A DNA stretch of 64,000 bases, from positions 1 to 64,000 of the forward strand of contig JAFGEL010000056.1 in NCBI GenBank assembly GCA_016931615.1, in the 5' to 3' direction. The translations under genes were made by a program, and so were the position numbers. Positions 43,401-53,506 of the stretch are shown here, piece by piece (position 1 is the first letter of the stretch; every line of letters begins with the position of its first letter). The stretch comes from Desulfuromonadales bacterium. GTDB taxonomy: Bacteria; Desulfobacterota; Desulfuromonadia; Desulfuromonadales; Geopsychrobacteraceae. A model generated the notes under the pieces. It was not told the DNA's origin. It ran no database searches and saw only the letters and a program-made list of their open reading frames with translations.

Positions 43401-43921
43401 TCATCAAACGCCACGAAGGGCATGTCAAAGTGGAAAGCGTGCCTGGCCAGGGGGCCTGTTTTACTTTATACCTGCCGGCAATTGACAGCATCCAGCAGGA
43501 CGCAGACCAAAATATTCGTGACACCGCGGAATTCGAAAAAAGATCTCTCAGGGTTCTGCTCATGGATGACGAAGAAATCATCCGCAACCTGGCGACGGAA
43601 ATGATCAGCAGACTTGGAGGGACAACAGATACGGCAACAAACGGTGAGGACACTCTGGAAATGTATCTTGCCGCACAGGAAAACAACACTCCCTACGATC
43701 TGGTCATCATGGATCTGACTGTTCCGGGAGGAATGGGGGGCAAAGAGGCGATAGAAAAATTGTTGGAGATTGATCCTCAAGCCAGGGTTATCGTGTCCAG
43801 CGGCTATGCTGATGATCCCGTTATGGCCCAGTATAAAAGCTTCGGATTTATAGGTGTTGCGGCCAAGCCCTACAGCTTTCAGGAATTGGCCGATATTATC
43901 AGAAAAGCTCTGGACAATTGA
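40472..43921 (+). CDS. Large multi-PAS hybrid histidine kinase with receiver
   Basis: 1149 residues, GGAGGGG site before the ATG. No membrane helix, so cytosolic. About six PAS domains fill residues ~14-770; the first contains CPFC. Two in the middle (~260-505) are of the PAS_3 kind with the WDWNL / WDWYP signature and PAC motifs. HisKA with LAGGIAHDFNNILAG (His near 793), HATPase with NLVINAKQSM, DEGAGID and GRGLGLATVYSV. A C-terminal receiver has LLMDDEEI and phospho-acceptor Asp in LVIMDLTVPG (~1079). Output partner not in this window. Confidence 0.9.
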   Translation: MTDLPGNIDSNYLTLLDAVDAVIYVADFYTYELLFLNKMARDSSGGSIGSICWKTLQADQTGPCPFCTNDRLIDKNGHPTAPYVWEFQNTINGEWWECRDQAIRWVDGRLVRLEIATNITARKSADLARQKIEERYLQLFDNMSSGVAVFSATEDGQDFIIRDLNRAALKIEKVNKADVIGRRLTEVFPGVVEFGLFEVLQRVWRTGKTEQHPVTAYKDERIQGWRDNYVCKLPTGEVIAIYEDVTKQKQAEKDLLDQKESLSFALRAANSGMWDWNLANNTVTFDANYYTMAGYSAYEFPQTFEEWEKRVHPDDIDQVKTNVEQALKNPEQAFSAEFRFKTNHGNWTWIYAQGEVIERDSNGHPLRFIGLHTKIDQLKQTELALRESQERLDLTLKSAELGTWDWYPQTGEVVFNDRWAEMLGYQLEELVPHVDTWTKLLHPDDIPKTMSVLTAHLEGEIPIYQTEFRMRSKQGGWKWILDTGKVAQWDEHGQAVRVTGTHLDITERKQAEEALKISEEKYRNFFENSVVGIYQSSPEGRYLKVNKTFAEMLGFDSPEELVRSTTDIGSQFYIDPQDRDHYKKLLEEQGYAYNFIHRFRHRNGSQLWITTSSRRVCNTTDGSLYFEGIAIDITEQVEAEKALRESEENLLITLNSIGDAVIAVDTNHRVIRMNPVAEHLTGWSQTQATGKQLTEVFHIINLRTGHTAENPVEKVLDSGEIVALTNHTILIAKDGSESQIADSAAPIRNKEGHITGVVLVFRDVTEEYRIRDELQKMQQLESIGTLAGGIAHDFNNILAGIFGNIALAKQRTEKDHPGMKYLEQAEISANRAKNLTGQLLTFAKGGEPIKDQISLGDLIQEVAKFDLSGSKIKLIFKQSSEIWTAEVDRAQIQQVISNLVINAKQSMTGGGHLFIAVENYHHSGLHISELKPGNYIQVTVRDEGAGIDRKSLPHIFDPYFSTKSTGRGLGLATVYSVIKRHEGHVKVESVPGQGACFTLYLPAIDSIQQDADQNIRDTAEFEKRSLRVLLMDDEEIIRNLATEMISRLGGTTDTATNGEDTLEMYLAAQENNTPYDLVIMDLTVPGGMGGKEAIEKLLEIDPQARVIVSSGYADDPVMAQYKSFGFIGVAAKPYSFQELADIIRKALDN

Positions 43922-43933
43922 ATCTACAGAGAA

Positions 43934-43966
43934 CAGGCATCCCCCATCACCGTCAGAGGGATGCCT
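43934..43966. terminator. Hairpin between the hybrid kinase and rubrerythrin genes
   Basis: GGCATCCC/GGGATGCC stem with a 15-nt loop in the convergent gap. No U-run on either side, so it may act as a weak bidirectional terminator. Confidence 0.4.
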
Positions 43967-43981
43967 GCCACTGAGAGATTT

Positions 43982-44557
43982 CTACCAGTTTTCTCCGAGC
44001 AATTCGAAGTGAGCCTGCGGATGAATGCAGGCCGGGCACAACTCGGGAGCCTGATCACCAACGTGCAGATAGCCGCAGTTACGGCATCTCCAGGTGACCG
44101 CGCTTTCACGCTTGAAAACTGTGCCGTTTTCAACATTGGCCAACAGATCACGATAACGCTTCTCATGCTGTTTTTCAGCGACTGAAATAGCATTCCAGGC
44201 CGCAGCAATTTCCGGGAAACCTTCTTTGAGCGCCGTTTCGGCAAAAGCCGGGTAAAGTTCGGCGTGCTCTTCATGCTCGCCCATGGCGGCCGCCAGCAGG
44301 TTCTCAGCTGTCATACCCATCTTTCCAGCCGGATAGGTTGCAGTAATCTCGAGGTCACCCCCTTCGAGAAACTTGAAAAAGCGCTTGGCGTGTTCTTTTT
44401 CCTGATTGGCCGTTTCTTCAAAGACATCGGCAATCTGGACATAGCCCTCTTTCTTCGCGATGCTGGCAAAATAAGTGTAGCGGGTTCTTGCCTGGGATTC
44501 CCCGGCAAAAGATTTGAGCAGGTTCTTTTCTGTTTCTGTTCCTTTAACGCTGGCCAT
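43982..44557 (-). CDS. rbr: Rubrerythrin
   Basis: 191 residues. N-terminal ferritin-like di-iron domain (GESQARTRYTYFAS; EETANQEKEHAKRFF; GEHEEHAELYPAFAE; SVAEKQHEKRY) and a C-terminal rubredoxin domain with CRNCGYLHVG and CPACIHP. It reduces hydrogen peroxide in the cytosol of anaerobes. It lies downstream of katG on the same strand, separated by a stem-loop. Confidence 0.95.
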   Translation of the reverse strand: MASVKGTETEKNLLKSFAGESQARTRYTYFASIAKKEGYVQIADVFEETANQEKEHAKRFFKFLEGGDLEITATYPAGKMGMTAENLLAAAMGEHEEHAELYPAFAETALKEGFPEIAAAWNAISVAEKQHEKRYRDLLANVENGTVFKRESAVTWRCRNCGYLHVGDQAPELCPACIHPQAHFELLGENW

Positions 44558-44593
44558 GTACTGTCTCCTCCTTATTGTGTTGCATGAACATAG

Positions 44594-44626
44594 GAATAGC
44601 TGCCCCTCGCGGAAGGGCAGCTATTC
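44594..44626. terminator. Stem-loop after katG
   Basis: A perfect 12-bp stem GAATAGCTGCCC/GGGCAGCTATTC with a 9-nt loop. It has no strong U-run on the minus strand, so read-through into the rubrerythrin gene is possible. Confidence 0.55.
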
Positions 44627-44691
44627 ATTTTCCACATTTTGATGCCTTTGAACTAACTCTTTATCATGCCAAAGTCAACCCATGATCACTC

Positions 44692-46920
<2,229 letters not shown>

Positions 46921-47028
46921 CTACGGTAACTTTACATTTCAATATGGACCATTTTTCATTTCGACCTGATCTTTTCCGATCACAAATATTCAGCCGAGTT
47001 GAAAACAAATTACTTAATATATATTCCT

Positions 47029-47043
47029 GAATAATAATTATTC
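47029..47043. promoter_or_regulatory. PerR/Fur-type box between katG and perR
   Basis: GAATAATAATTATTC is a 15-bp palindrome with 7-bp arms that fits the 7-1-7 Per/Fur box pattern. It sits 142 bp upstream of katG and 27 bp beyond the perR stop, so it should serve katG. Confidence 0.6.
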
Positions 47044-47069
47044 TTATTTAATTCATAAAAAAAACTTCG

Positions 47070-47492
47070 TTACAAACAATGGCGACAAATGCCGTACACG
47101 ATCAGGCTTTTCTTATCAAAACGTCCCAACGATTGCGTCTCATGCGGAAGGTCGGTGTCATCAAGCTGCGGCCACTCAAAGTCGATAATTTTTTTACAGC
47201 GTTCACAGATCAAATGATGATGGTGCGCATGGGACACCTCAAAATGAGCCTGACTTTCGATCGTTTCGACCTTATTGATCAAACCCAGGGCTGAGAAAGT
47301 CCCCAGGGTTCGATACACGGTATCGAGAGACAGGGTCGGCAATGACTCAACCAGACGCTGGTGCAGCTTTTCTGCCGTGGGATGATCATCCGATGCAGCC
47401 AATGCCCGGAAAATCTCGATGCGCTGAGGTGTGACACGCAGGCCTTTTTCGCGGCATAGCTGCTGGAAAGTTGAGATTTTATCTGTTTGCAT
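47070..47492 (-). CDS. perR: Fur-family peroxide regulator PerR
   Basis: 140 residues from ATG 47492 (ATG 47507 is an alternative five codons earlier). HTH: LCREKGLRVTPQRIEIFRALAAS. Metal ligands: HHHHLICERCKK and the second CxxC in ICRHCL for structural zinc; H and D residues for the sensing metal. Context with katG and rubrerythrin, plus palindromes before katG and before itself, favours PerR over Fur. Confidence 0.88.
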   Translation of the reverse strand: MQTDKISTFQQLCREKGLRVTPQRIEIFRALAASDDHPTAEKLHQRLVESLPTLSLDTVYRTLGTFSALGLINKVETIESQAHFEVSHAHHHHLICERCKKIIDFEWPQLDDTDLPHETQSLGRFDKKSLIVYGICRHCL

Positions 47493-47515
47493 TTTCTCTA
47501 TAACCATCACACTAA

Positions 47516-47532
47516 ATAAGAATAATTCTTAT
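47516..47532. promoter_or_regulatory. PerR/Fur-type box before perR
   Basis: ATAAGAATAATTCTTAT, a 17-bp palindrome immediately upstream of perR, followed by a second AAGAAT/ATTCTT pair to 47553. Indicates autoregulation. Same GAATAATTC core as the katG site. Confidence 0.65.
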
Positions 47533-47709
47533 AAAAGAATAGAGCATTCTTATCGACACTGTCAAGAAAACAGGGGAAGATTCCTTTTTTTGGGGGCATC
47601 GACACCAGAAAATCAGCTCCTCGCGCACCAACCGTTCTGCAACGACTGGACAAGAGAACAGCTGATAGCGCATGATTCGGTCATTCCAAAACACCTGAAA
47701 GGAGAGCCT

Positions 47710-48393
47710 ATGGCTACTTTAACCTGGTACGGACACGCAACGATCGGTCTTGAAATCGAAAACTTCAAGCTCCTGATTGATCCTTATTTTTCCGCCAATC
47801 CCGCCGCTCCCGTGACGGCCGACGAAGTTGAAGCCGACTACATCCTGGTCAGTCACGGTCACGGTGACCATATCGGCGATACCCTGGATATTGCCCGCCG
47901 GACCGGGGCCACAGTCATCAGCAACTACGAAATCATCACCTGGCTGGGTAAACAGGGCCTGGAAAAGCTTCATGCCCAGCATCTCGGGGGAGGTTTTCAC
48001 CATCCCTTCGGTTATCTGAAATTGACCCTCGCGCTCCATGGCTCCCAGCTACCTGATGGTTCCTACGGAGGAAATCCCTGCGGTTTTCTGCTGACGACAA
48101 ATGACGGCAAAAAAATCTATCTGGCCCAGGACACGGGGCTGTTCGGCGACATGCAACTGATCGGTGATGAAGGACTGACTCTCGCCGCTCTTCCGATCGG
48201 CGACAACTTTACCATGGGTCCGGATGATGCCCTGCGTGCGGTCAAGCTGCTCAACCCGCAACACGTGATACCGATCCATTACAACACGTTTGCACTGATT
48301 CAACAGGATGCGCAGGCCTGGGCCGAGCAGGTGGCTGCAGAGACGGCTTCAAAAGCAGTCGTGATGAGGCCTGGTGAAACCTTTGATTATTGA
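47710..48393 (+). CDS. UPF0173-type metal-dependent hydrolase (metallo-beta-lactamase fold)
   Basis: 227 residues from ATG 47710 (AGGAGAG upstream). MATLTWYGHATIGLEIE, ILVSHGHGDHIGD (HxHxDH motif), AQDTGLFGDM and IPIHYNTFALI are diagnostic for the UPF0173/UlaG-like group. A two-metal hydrolase of unknown substrate. About 200 bp of AT-rich leader shared with perR precede it; the PerR-like sites are in that gap. Confidence 0.87.
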   Translation: MATLTWYGHATIGLEIENFKLLIDPYFSANPAAPVTADEVEADYILVSHGHGDHIGDTLDIARRTGATVISNYEIITWLGKQGLEKLHAQHLGGGFHHPFGYLKLTLALHGSQLPDGSYGGNPCGFLLTTNDGKKIYLAQDTGLFGDMQLIGDEGLTLAALPIGDNFTMGPDDALRAVKLLNPQHVIPIHYNTFALIQQDAQAWAEQVAAETASKAVVMRPGETFDY

Positions 48394-48552
48394 GCCGAAA
48401 GCCATTTTCAAAGCACTCAATCCGTGCGATAAGCACTTCCCCGAGAGGTTCTGAAGCGGGCAGAGACGCTATTGACAGTTCAATGAAATATGGTCATAAT
48501 CCACGCTCTTGACGGCAGCCCATGCCCAAAAGAAAGACCACAAAGAGGATAT

Positions 48553-48628
<76 letters not shown>

Positions 48629-48635
48629 GAAATCA

Positions 48636-48667
48636 AGGGGCTAGTGATTTTCACTAGCCCCTTTTTT
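48636..48667 (+). terminator. Terminator of tRNA-Thr(CGU), unit A
   Basis: GGGGCTAGTGA/TCACTAGCCCC stem followed by six T. The other five units (B-F) carry hairpins of the same GGGG(C/T)TAGCGA design, so the terminator moved together with the tRNA. Confidence 0.92.
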
Positions 48668-48827
48668 ATCCCTTGCCCCTCCTATATATCCTGTTCTTTG
48701 AAGGCATCGCTCTCTTTCATCGAGAACCCAAAAAAAACCAGCAAAAAACTCAAACGCTCTTGGTGTATAGTTCTTCAAACCAGTTGCTAGGCAGCATCCG
48801 GCACCACTTTACATTTACGGATTATCT

Positions 48828-49796
48828 ATGAGCTTACCCATTATTTCAGTAATCGGCGGCCTGCTGCTCCTCGTCTGGAGCGCCGATCGGTTCGTGGAAG
48901 GTGCCGCTTCAACGGCAAAAATCTTTGGCATGCCGGCACTCCTGATCGGCATGGTGATTGTGGGGTTCGGCACTTCTGCCCCCGAGATGGTCGTTTCCGC
49001 AATTGCCGCTTCGCAGGGAAACCCGGGCATCGCCCTCGGTAACGCTTACGGCTCGAACATCACCAACATAGCCCTGATTCTTGGCTTGACCGCACTTATA
49101 AGCCCAATCGCTGTCCATTCTCAGGTTTTGCGCAAGGAATTGCCGATCCTCATGACCATAACGGTTCTGGCGGTTTGGCAGCTTTGGGATGGTCATTTGT
49201 CCTTTGTTGATGCTCTCGTCTTACTCGGGGTGTTTTTCGGCTTGATGGGCTGGACTATCCGACAGGGTTTGCGAAAGCGACCAGACACACTAGCCGGGGA
49301 GATTAAGCAGGAAATGGAAACCCGGGAAATGCCTCTGAGCCGATCCTTATTTTGGCTTATAGCCGGCTTGATCCTACTTATCATCAGCTCCCGCTTTCTG
49401 GTTTGGGGCGCAGTGGAAATTGCCCACCGTCTGGGAATCAGTGATCTGATTATCGGCCTGACCATCGTTGCGGTTGGAACATCTCTGCCGGAACTGGCAT
49501 CATCCATCATCGCAACTCGCAAAGGAGAGCATGACATCGCTTTGGGGAACGTTTTAGGATCCAACCTGTTCAATACGCTTGCAGTTGTCGGTATCGCCGG
49601 CACGATTCATCCACTTTCTGTTGGTCCGGAAGTTCTGTCACGGGACATGCTCGTCATGACCTTCCTGACCGGCGCTCTTTTTGCCTTCGGCTACGGATTT
49701 CGTGGCCCTGGGCGCATCAATCGCTTTGAAGGGGTAGGCCTGCTGATATGCTACATCGCTTATACAGTGTACCTGGTTGCAGGCGTCATAAATTGA
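48828..49796 (+). CDS. Calcium/sodium-proton antiporter-like (CaCA/YrbG) protein; cassette 1
   Basis: 322 residues, about ten helices. Two inverted alpha repeats are clear: GFGTSAPEMVVSA with GNAYGSNITNI, and GTSLPELASSII with GNVLGSNLFNT; the central acidic loop is short, as in bacterial CaCA proteins. It exchanges Ca2+ or Na+ against H+ or Na+. Sits alone between tRNA unit A and repeat unit B, with a leader of ~160 bp of its own. Confidence 0.88.
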   Translation: MSLPIISVIGGLLLLVWSADRFVEGAASTAKIFGMPALLIGMVIVGFGTSAPEMVVSAIAASQGNPGIALGNAYGSNITNIALILGLTALISPIAVHSQVLRKELPILMTITVLAVWQLWDGHLSFVDALVLLGVFFGLMGWTIRQGLRKRPDTLAGEIKQEMETREMPLSRSLFWLIAGLILLIISSRFLVWGAVEIAHRLGISDLIIGLTIVAVGTSLPELASSIIATRKGEHDIALGNVLGSNLFNTLAVVGIAGTIHPLSVGPEVLSRDMLVMTFLTGALFAFGYGFRGPGRINRFEGVGLLICYIAYTVYLVAGVIN

Positions 49797-49851
49797 AGTG
49801 GGATCGCAGTGTTCTAGAAACTTAGAGAGCAAGAGCCAACAACCCTGAAGC

Positions 49852-50016
49852 AATAATTCGTTATCGGTTATGCTCACCTGTTAGAAAAAATTAGCTAGAG
49901 TTGCGAACCTTTGATTTTTATGGATTTCTGTCACGGCAACTCAGCAGCACAATAACTGATCCAGAGTGTCTGGGGCGAAAAGAGAAAGGAAAAACCAAAC
50001 AATTACAATAGGTTAG
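49852..50016 (+). repeat. Cassette repeat, unit B left part (tRNA 5'-half remnant plus spacer)
   Basis: From 49863, ATCGGTTATGCTCACC aligns with the acceptor 5' strand and D-arm of tRNA unit F. It is followed by the conserved block AATTAGCTAGAGTTGCGAAC (49890-49909) and a more variable spacer. Starts of the 5'-half and of the following tRNA unit are 154 nt apart. Units C and E show 157 and 153 nt. Confidence 0.75.
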
Positions 50017-50092
50017 GACGCTGTAGCTCATTCGGTAGAGCAGTTCACTCGTAATGATCAGGTAGCCGGTTCAATTCCGGCCAGCGGCTCCA
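50017..50092 (+). tRNA. tRNA-Thr-like(CGU), unit B
   Basis: 76 nt with CCA and anticodon CGT. T-stem GCCGG/CCGGC is perfect and the D-stem pairs. One acceptor mismatch (second pair, A against G) and a T-T mismatch in the anticodon stem (GTTCA/TGATC). Apart from one base it is identical to unit C. May be functional, but the mismatches and repeat number suggest a role other than decoding. Confidence 0.6.
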
Positions 50093-50098
50093 AAATCA

Positions 50099-50130
50099 AA
50101 GGATTAGCGATTTTTCGCTAATCCCTAATT
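50099..50130 (+). terminator. Terminator of unit B
   Basis: GGATTAGCGA/TCGCTAATCC stem with a short T loop and downstream CTAATTT. Weaker tail than unit A; same sequence family as the other units. Confidence 0.7.
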
Positions 50131-50273
50131 TATTATTAACTACTGTCCTCCACCCAACCTGACCGATTTACATTCCCCTGATGTTTTGACATATCTTTTG
50201 AGTTACTATCTGGGATTAAAGGCATCCGTGTTGGCCTGCTTGGTCACTCACACTAAACAGAGGAAGTAGAATC

Positions 50274-51179
50274 ATGATCATCAACTCCCTTTGGAAATTT
50301 ACCTTCGAATTTTCGAAACTATCCAGAAGCCTTATAGCGGGCTTACTGTTGCTACTTGCGACTACACAAGCATCGGCAGAAACTAACTGGCCGAGAATGA
50401 CATATTCCAATGACGGAACACCGATATCCTATGAAGTTTATGGAGAAGGTGAGCCGACTCTGGTTTTTGTGCATGGTTGGAGTTGCGATTCCCGCTACTG
50501 GCGTGCTCAAATCCCGGCGTTTTCGAGAAAAAACAGAGTTCTCCTGCTAGATCTTGCTGGTCATGGCAACTCTGGACTTTCCCGCACAAAGTATACGATG
50601 GAAGCCTTCGGTGATGATGTCCGGGCAGTCATCGAAGCCACGGACAGTGACAGGGTTGTCTTGATAGGGCACTCCATGGGAGGCTCTGTGATCGCTCAGG
50701 CAGCATACCTTATGCCAGACCGTGTCATCGGTTTAATCAGCGTAGATGCTTTGGAGAACATCGAATATCCTCTGTCCCGCGAGGAACTTGACGGAATGAC
50801 TGCTCCACTGAAAAAGAATTTTCCGGTGGGAAGTCGGCAGTTTGTGACGGATATGCTCCGACCCAAGACAGATCTAAAGCTGCGAGAATGGATCCTTGCT
50901 GATATGTCCGCCGCGCCGCCGCACGTTGCCCTGAGTGCCATAGAAGAAATGATGACCCAATACGTCACCGGAAATGCAGCAAAAATATTTGAAAAAGTTC
51001 GCATCCCGATTGTCGCCGTCAATTCAGATCTGTGGCCCATCAATTATGAAGGGAACCGCAGGCACATGCTTTCGTTCGACGCTATTGTACTGAAGGAAAC
51101 TGATCATTTCCTGATGATGGCTCATCCCGAAAATTTCAACAATGCATTAGCGAAGGCCCTGCAGATCCTTGAAAAATAA
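50274..51179 (+). CDS. Exported alpha/beta hydrolase; cassette 2
   Basis: 301 residues, GAGGAAG site 7 nt before the ATG. Signal segment SLIAGLLLLLATTQASA after a long n-region. Hydrolase motifs: FVHGWSCDSRYW (oxyanion hole), GHSMGGSVIAQ (nucleophile Ser), an Asp near AVNSDLWP and His in ETDHFLMMAHP. Reaction unknown. Sole gene between repeat units B and C. Confidence 0.85.
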   Translation: MIINSLWKFTFEFSKLSRSLIAGLLLLLATTQASAETNWPRMTYSNDGTPISYEVYGEGEPTLVFVHGWSCDSRYWRAQIPAFSRKNRVLLLDLAGHGNSGLSRTKYTMEAFGDDVRAVIEATDSDRVVLIGHSMGGSVIAQAAYLMPDRVIGLISVDALENIEYPLSREELDGMTAPLKKNFPVGSRQFVTDMLRPKTDLKLREWILADMSAAPPHVALSAIEEMMTQYVTGNAAKIFEKVRIPIVAVNSDLWPINYEGNRRHMLSFDAIVLKETDHFLMMAHPENFNNALAKALQILEK

Positions 51180-51230
51180 TGTTTTGTGCCAGCGAGGATG
51201 ATAAGCCATGTATCGAAATTACCCGACACG

Positions 51231-51395
51231 AATTCGTTATCGGTTATGCTCACCTGTTAGAAAAAATTAGCCAGAGTTGCGAACCATTTGATTTTTAAGA
51301 GTTTATGCCATAGGTATTCGACTATCACTTAGTTGGGCCAGAGTGGCATATCCAAGAAAGAACAACAACAAAACATATTACTTTCAAGAACTTAG
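51231..51395 (+). repeat. Cassette repeat, unit C left part (tRNA 5'-half remnant plus spacer)
   Basis: The first 58 nt (AATTCGTTATCGGTTATGCT onward) match unit B nearly base for base, with the 5'-half at 51239 and the block AATTAGCCAGAGTTGCGAAC. The next ~90 nt have drifted, keeping CCAGAGTG and a TTAGGCCGCTG end that runs into the tRNA unit. Confidence 0.75.
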
Positions 51396-51471
51396 GCCGC
51401 TGTAGCTCATTCGGTAGAGCAGTTCACTCGTAATGATCAGGTAGCCGGTTCAATTCCGGCCAGCGGCTCCA
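51396..51471 (+). tRNA. tRNA-Thr-like(CGU), unit C
   Basis: 76 nt with CCA; acceptor GCCGCTG/CAGCGGC perfect, D- and T-arms perfect, anticodon CGT, and the same single T-T mismatch in the anticodon stem as units B, D and E. Best formed of the B-E set. Confidence 0.7.
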
Positions 51472-51475
51472 AATC

Positions 51476-51507
51476 AAGGGGTTAGCGATTCTTCGCTAGC
51501 CCCTTTT
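51476..51507 (+). terminator. Terminator of unit C
   Basis: GGGGTTAGCGA/TCGCTAGCCCC hairpin (one G-U pair) followed by TTTT. Confidence 0.85.
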
Positions 51508-51653
51508 GCATGTGCCCCCACAACCTTGTCGACACTTCTTTCTTGCTCTCTTTCCATAACCCCTGCAATATCAATAAGGAAATGGCTATAGCCTCTCAAC
51601 ATTTCATATCAGAAGAATATTTCGAATATATGCTTTATCAGGTGACATAACTC

Positions 51654-52583
51654 GTGGTCAATTTATCGAACCGTACCAACAAAACATCTTCACAATCGGC
51701 TATGGCTCTCGGTGCAGCATGTTCAGCAGGCTTCTTCTGGGGAACTGGCGCAGTGATCGTAAATGTCCTAATCACAGATCATGGCTTCTCACCTGAAAAC
51801 ATCTCGTTCTGGAGATTCGCTGTTGGTGCATTGGTGTTGCTCATCGTCTTCGGCAGACGAATTGACTGGCATCTGCTGAAACCTCTCGTAGTGACAATTT
51901 TCGCTGCTGGTACAGCTATGGCCGGATACGTTCTGTTCTGGTTTCTCGGAATTGCCCACATTGGTGCCGCAATTCCAACATTAATCGCCTTATGCCTGCC
52001 TCCAGTCCTGGTAACGGTATTTACCCTTCTTCGAGGACAGGAAACTCTTGACGTTAAACTTGTTGCTGTATTAACGGCTGCCATAACTGGTACGATAATG
52101 ATCGTATTCCGACACCACACTGGAGTAGCCACCACAGACCAACACGATCTGATTATTGGTGTTTCATATTCTCTCGGCTCTGCATTTCTGTATGCGGGCT
52201 TTGCACTCATCAACGGCCGGCTTTCTACCCAGCTTGGTGCCGGGCAGACGACCACCTGCTTAACTGTCATCGCGGCCCTGGTCATGGGGCTTTCCTCACT
52301 GTACAAACCCCTTTACTGGCCAACGGGCATTCCTCCACAGGCTTGGCTCCTCTACCTTGGTGTTGTTACAGCCGCACTTGCACTGCTCGCTTTCAGCTGG
52401 GGAGCTGCGCGGCTAACCCCAACAACTTTGACTGTTGCCACATTGGTCGAACCCCTCACGGCAGTCTTGTTAGCGGCTCTATTCCTCGGAGAACAGCTTA
52501 ATTCTCTGCAGTGGCTCGGCGGAGTTCTGCTCATATCCAGCATATGGGGGCTAAGGAACAGGCATGCACTGCCGGTGAAGTAA
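51654..52583 (+). CDS. EamA/DMT-superfamily transporter; cassette 3
   Basis: 309 residues from GTG 51654 (AGGTGAC upstream). Ten helices in two EamA repeats; first repeat FFWGTGAVIVN...SFWRFAVGALVLL, second with SLGSAFLYAGFALINGRL and LVEPLTAVLLAALFLGEQL near the C-terminus. Probably exports a small metabolite. Only gene between units C and D. Confidence 0.88.
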   Translation: MVNLSNRTNKTSSQSAMALGAACSAGFFWGTGAVIVNVLITDHGFSPENISFWRFAVGALVLLIVFGRRIDWHLLKPLVVTIFAAGTAMAGYVLFWFLGIAHIGAAIPTLIALCLPPVLVTVFTLLRGQETLDVKLVAVLTAAITGTIMIVFRHHTGVATTDQHDLIIGVSYSLGSAFLYAGFALINGRLSTQLGAGQTTTCLTVIAALVMGLSSLYKPLYWPTGIPPQAWLLYLGVVTAALALLAFSWGAARLTPTTLTVATLVEPLTAVLLAALFLGEQLNSLQWLGGVLLISSIWGLRNRHALPVK

Positions 52584-52677
52584 ACTTGCATCAGAAATAG
52601 GCTGTATTCTTCACAGCACAACGTCGCCCAAAGCTTTCTCAAGTTCCGAGCTTGAAAGCGATCATCAATAATTCGTT

Positions 52678-52753
52678 ATCGGTTCTGCTCAGCTGCTAGA
52701 GCAGTTCACTCGTAATGATCAGGTAGCCGGTTCAATTCCGGCCAGCGGCTCCA
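52678..52753 (+). tRNA. tRNA-Thr-like(CGU), chimeric unit D
   Basis: The first ~14 nt (ATCGGTTCTGCTCA) are those of the 5'-half remnant, while 52697-52753 is identical to units B and C. The ~155-nt spacer is missing, as if two D-arm GCTCA copies had recombined. The 5' acceptor strand no longer pairs with the 3' strand (three mismatches of seven), so it is unlikely to be a working tRNA. Confidence 0.5.
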
Positions 52754-52759
52754 CATAGC

Positions 52760-52792
52760 AAAGGGGCTAGCGAAAATCGCTAGCCCCTTTGC
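52760..52792 (+). terminator. Terminator of unit D
   Basis: GGGGCTAGCGA/TCGCTAGCCCC, 11-bp perfect stem, short AAA loop, TTTG tail. Also close to the end of the minus-strand HigA gene and could terminate it. Confidence 0.85.
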
Positions 52793-52834
52793 TTATTCTC
52801 AATGTGCCGAAACAAGTCCGATCGAACCAATGCA

Positions 52835-53143
52835 TCAATGTGTTTGAATTGGCTCCGCCACCAACTTCACCCCCAAGGCCGTGCATACCCGACTAATGGT
52901 ATCGAAGCGCGGTTTTGCCGTCGGTTTCAGTGCTCGGTACAGCGCCTCGCGAGACAGACCGGTCGCCCTGGCGATGTCCGTCATCCCTTTGGCCTTGGCA
53001 ATATCTCCCAGCGCGGCAGCCAGTAAGGCTGGATCATTCTCCTCCAGTACCACCGTCAGATACGCGGCGATATCCTCGTCATCCTCCAGAAGTTTTGCCG
53101 GGTCAAAATCCGGCAAGTCATCAATGTGTAGTTTCTTAGCCAT
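52835..53143 (-). CDS. HigA-like antitoxin (COG3636 type); cassette 4
   Basis: 102 residues. Acidic N-terminal third (FDPAKLLEDDEDIAAYL), then an HTH: LGDIAKAKGMTDIARATGLSREALYRAL, and PRFDTISRVCTALGVKL. Partner of the toxin gene that lies 3 bp upstream on the same strand (toxin first). This is the only cassette whose genes run against the tRNA units. Confidence 0.87.
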   Translation of the reverse strand: MAKKLHIDDLPDFDPAKLLEDDEDIAAYLTVVLEENDPALLAAALGDIAKAKGMTDIARATGLSREALYRALKPTAKPRFDTISRVCTALGVKLVAEPIQTH

Positions 53144-53146
53144 ACT

Positions 53147-53443
53147 TCAGTCCTCCAACATACTTGCTCGCTGTTTTGCGGCGGAGATATCCTTCCGCTG
53201 AGAACTCTTGTCACCGCCACCAAGCATAACGATCAAAACATCTCCACGCTTCAGGTAATACATGCGCCAACCAGGGCCAAAATGCTCCCGCATTTCAAAC
53301 AAGCCATCTCCTACTGGCTTAACATCACCAAGGTTCCCGAGCATGGCCTTGCGCAGACGAACGCTCAAACGTTGCCGGGTCATTCGATCTTTCAGCCCTC
53401 CAAGCCAAGCATCAAATTCGGGAAGTGTTTTCACCGTGTACAT
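53147..53443 (-). CDS. HigB-like RelE-superfamily toxin (COG3657 type); cassette 4
   Basis: 98 residues. TLPEFDAWLGGLKDRMTRQRL, then VGDGLFEMREHFGPGWRMYY and VLIVMLGGGDKSSQRKDI are the family's core motifs. Likely an mRNA-cleaving toxin on the ribosome. Toxin-antitoxin pairs are known to stabilise cassette arrays in integrons; a similar role in this array is inference. Confidence 0.87.
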   Translation of the reverse strand: MYTVKTLPEFDAWLGGLKDRMTRQRLSVRLRKAMLGNLGDVKPVGDGLFEMREHFGPGWRMYYLKRGDVLIVMLGGGDKSSQRKDISAAKQRASMLED

Positions 53444-53506
53444 GGGAAAAGTGTAACCAAACGATCACACGAAGTCAATAATCTGCAACAGAGTAAGCAG
53501 CACATC

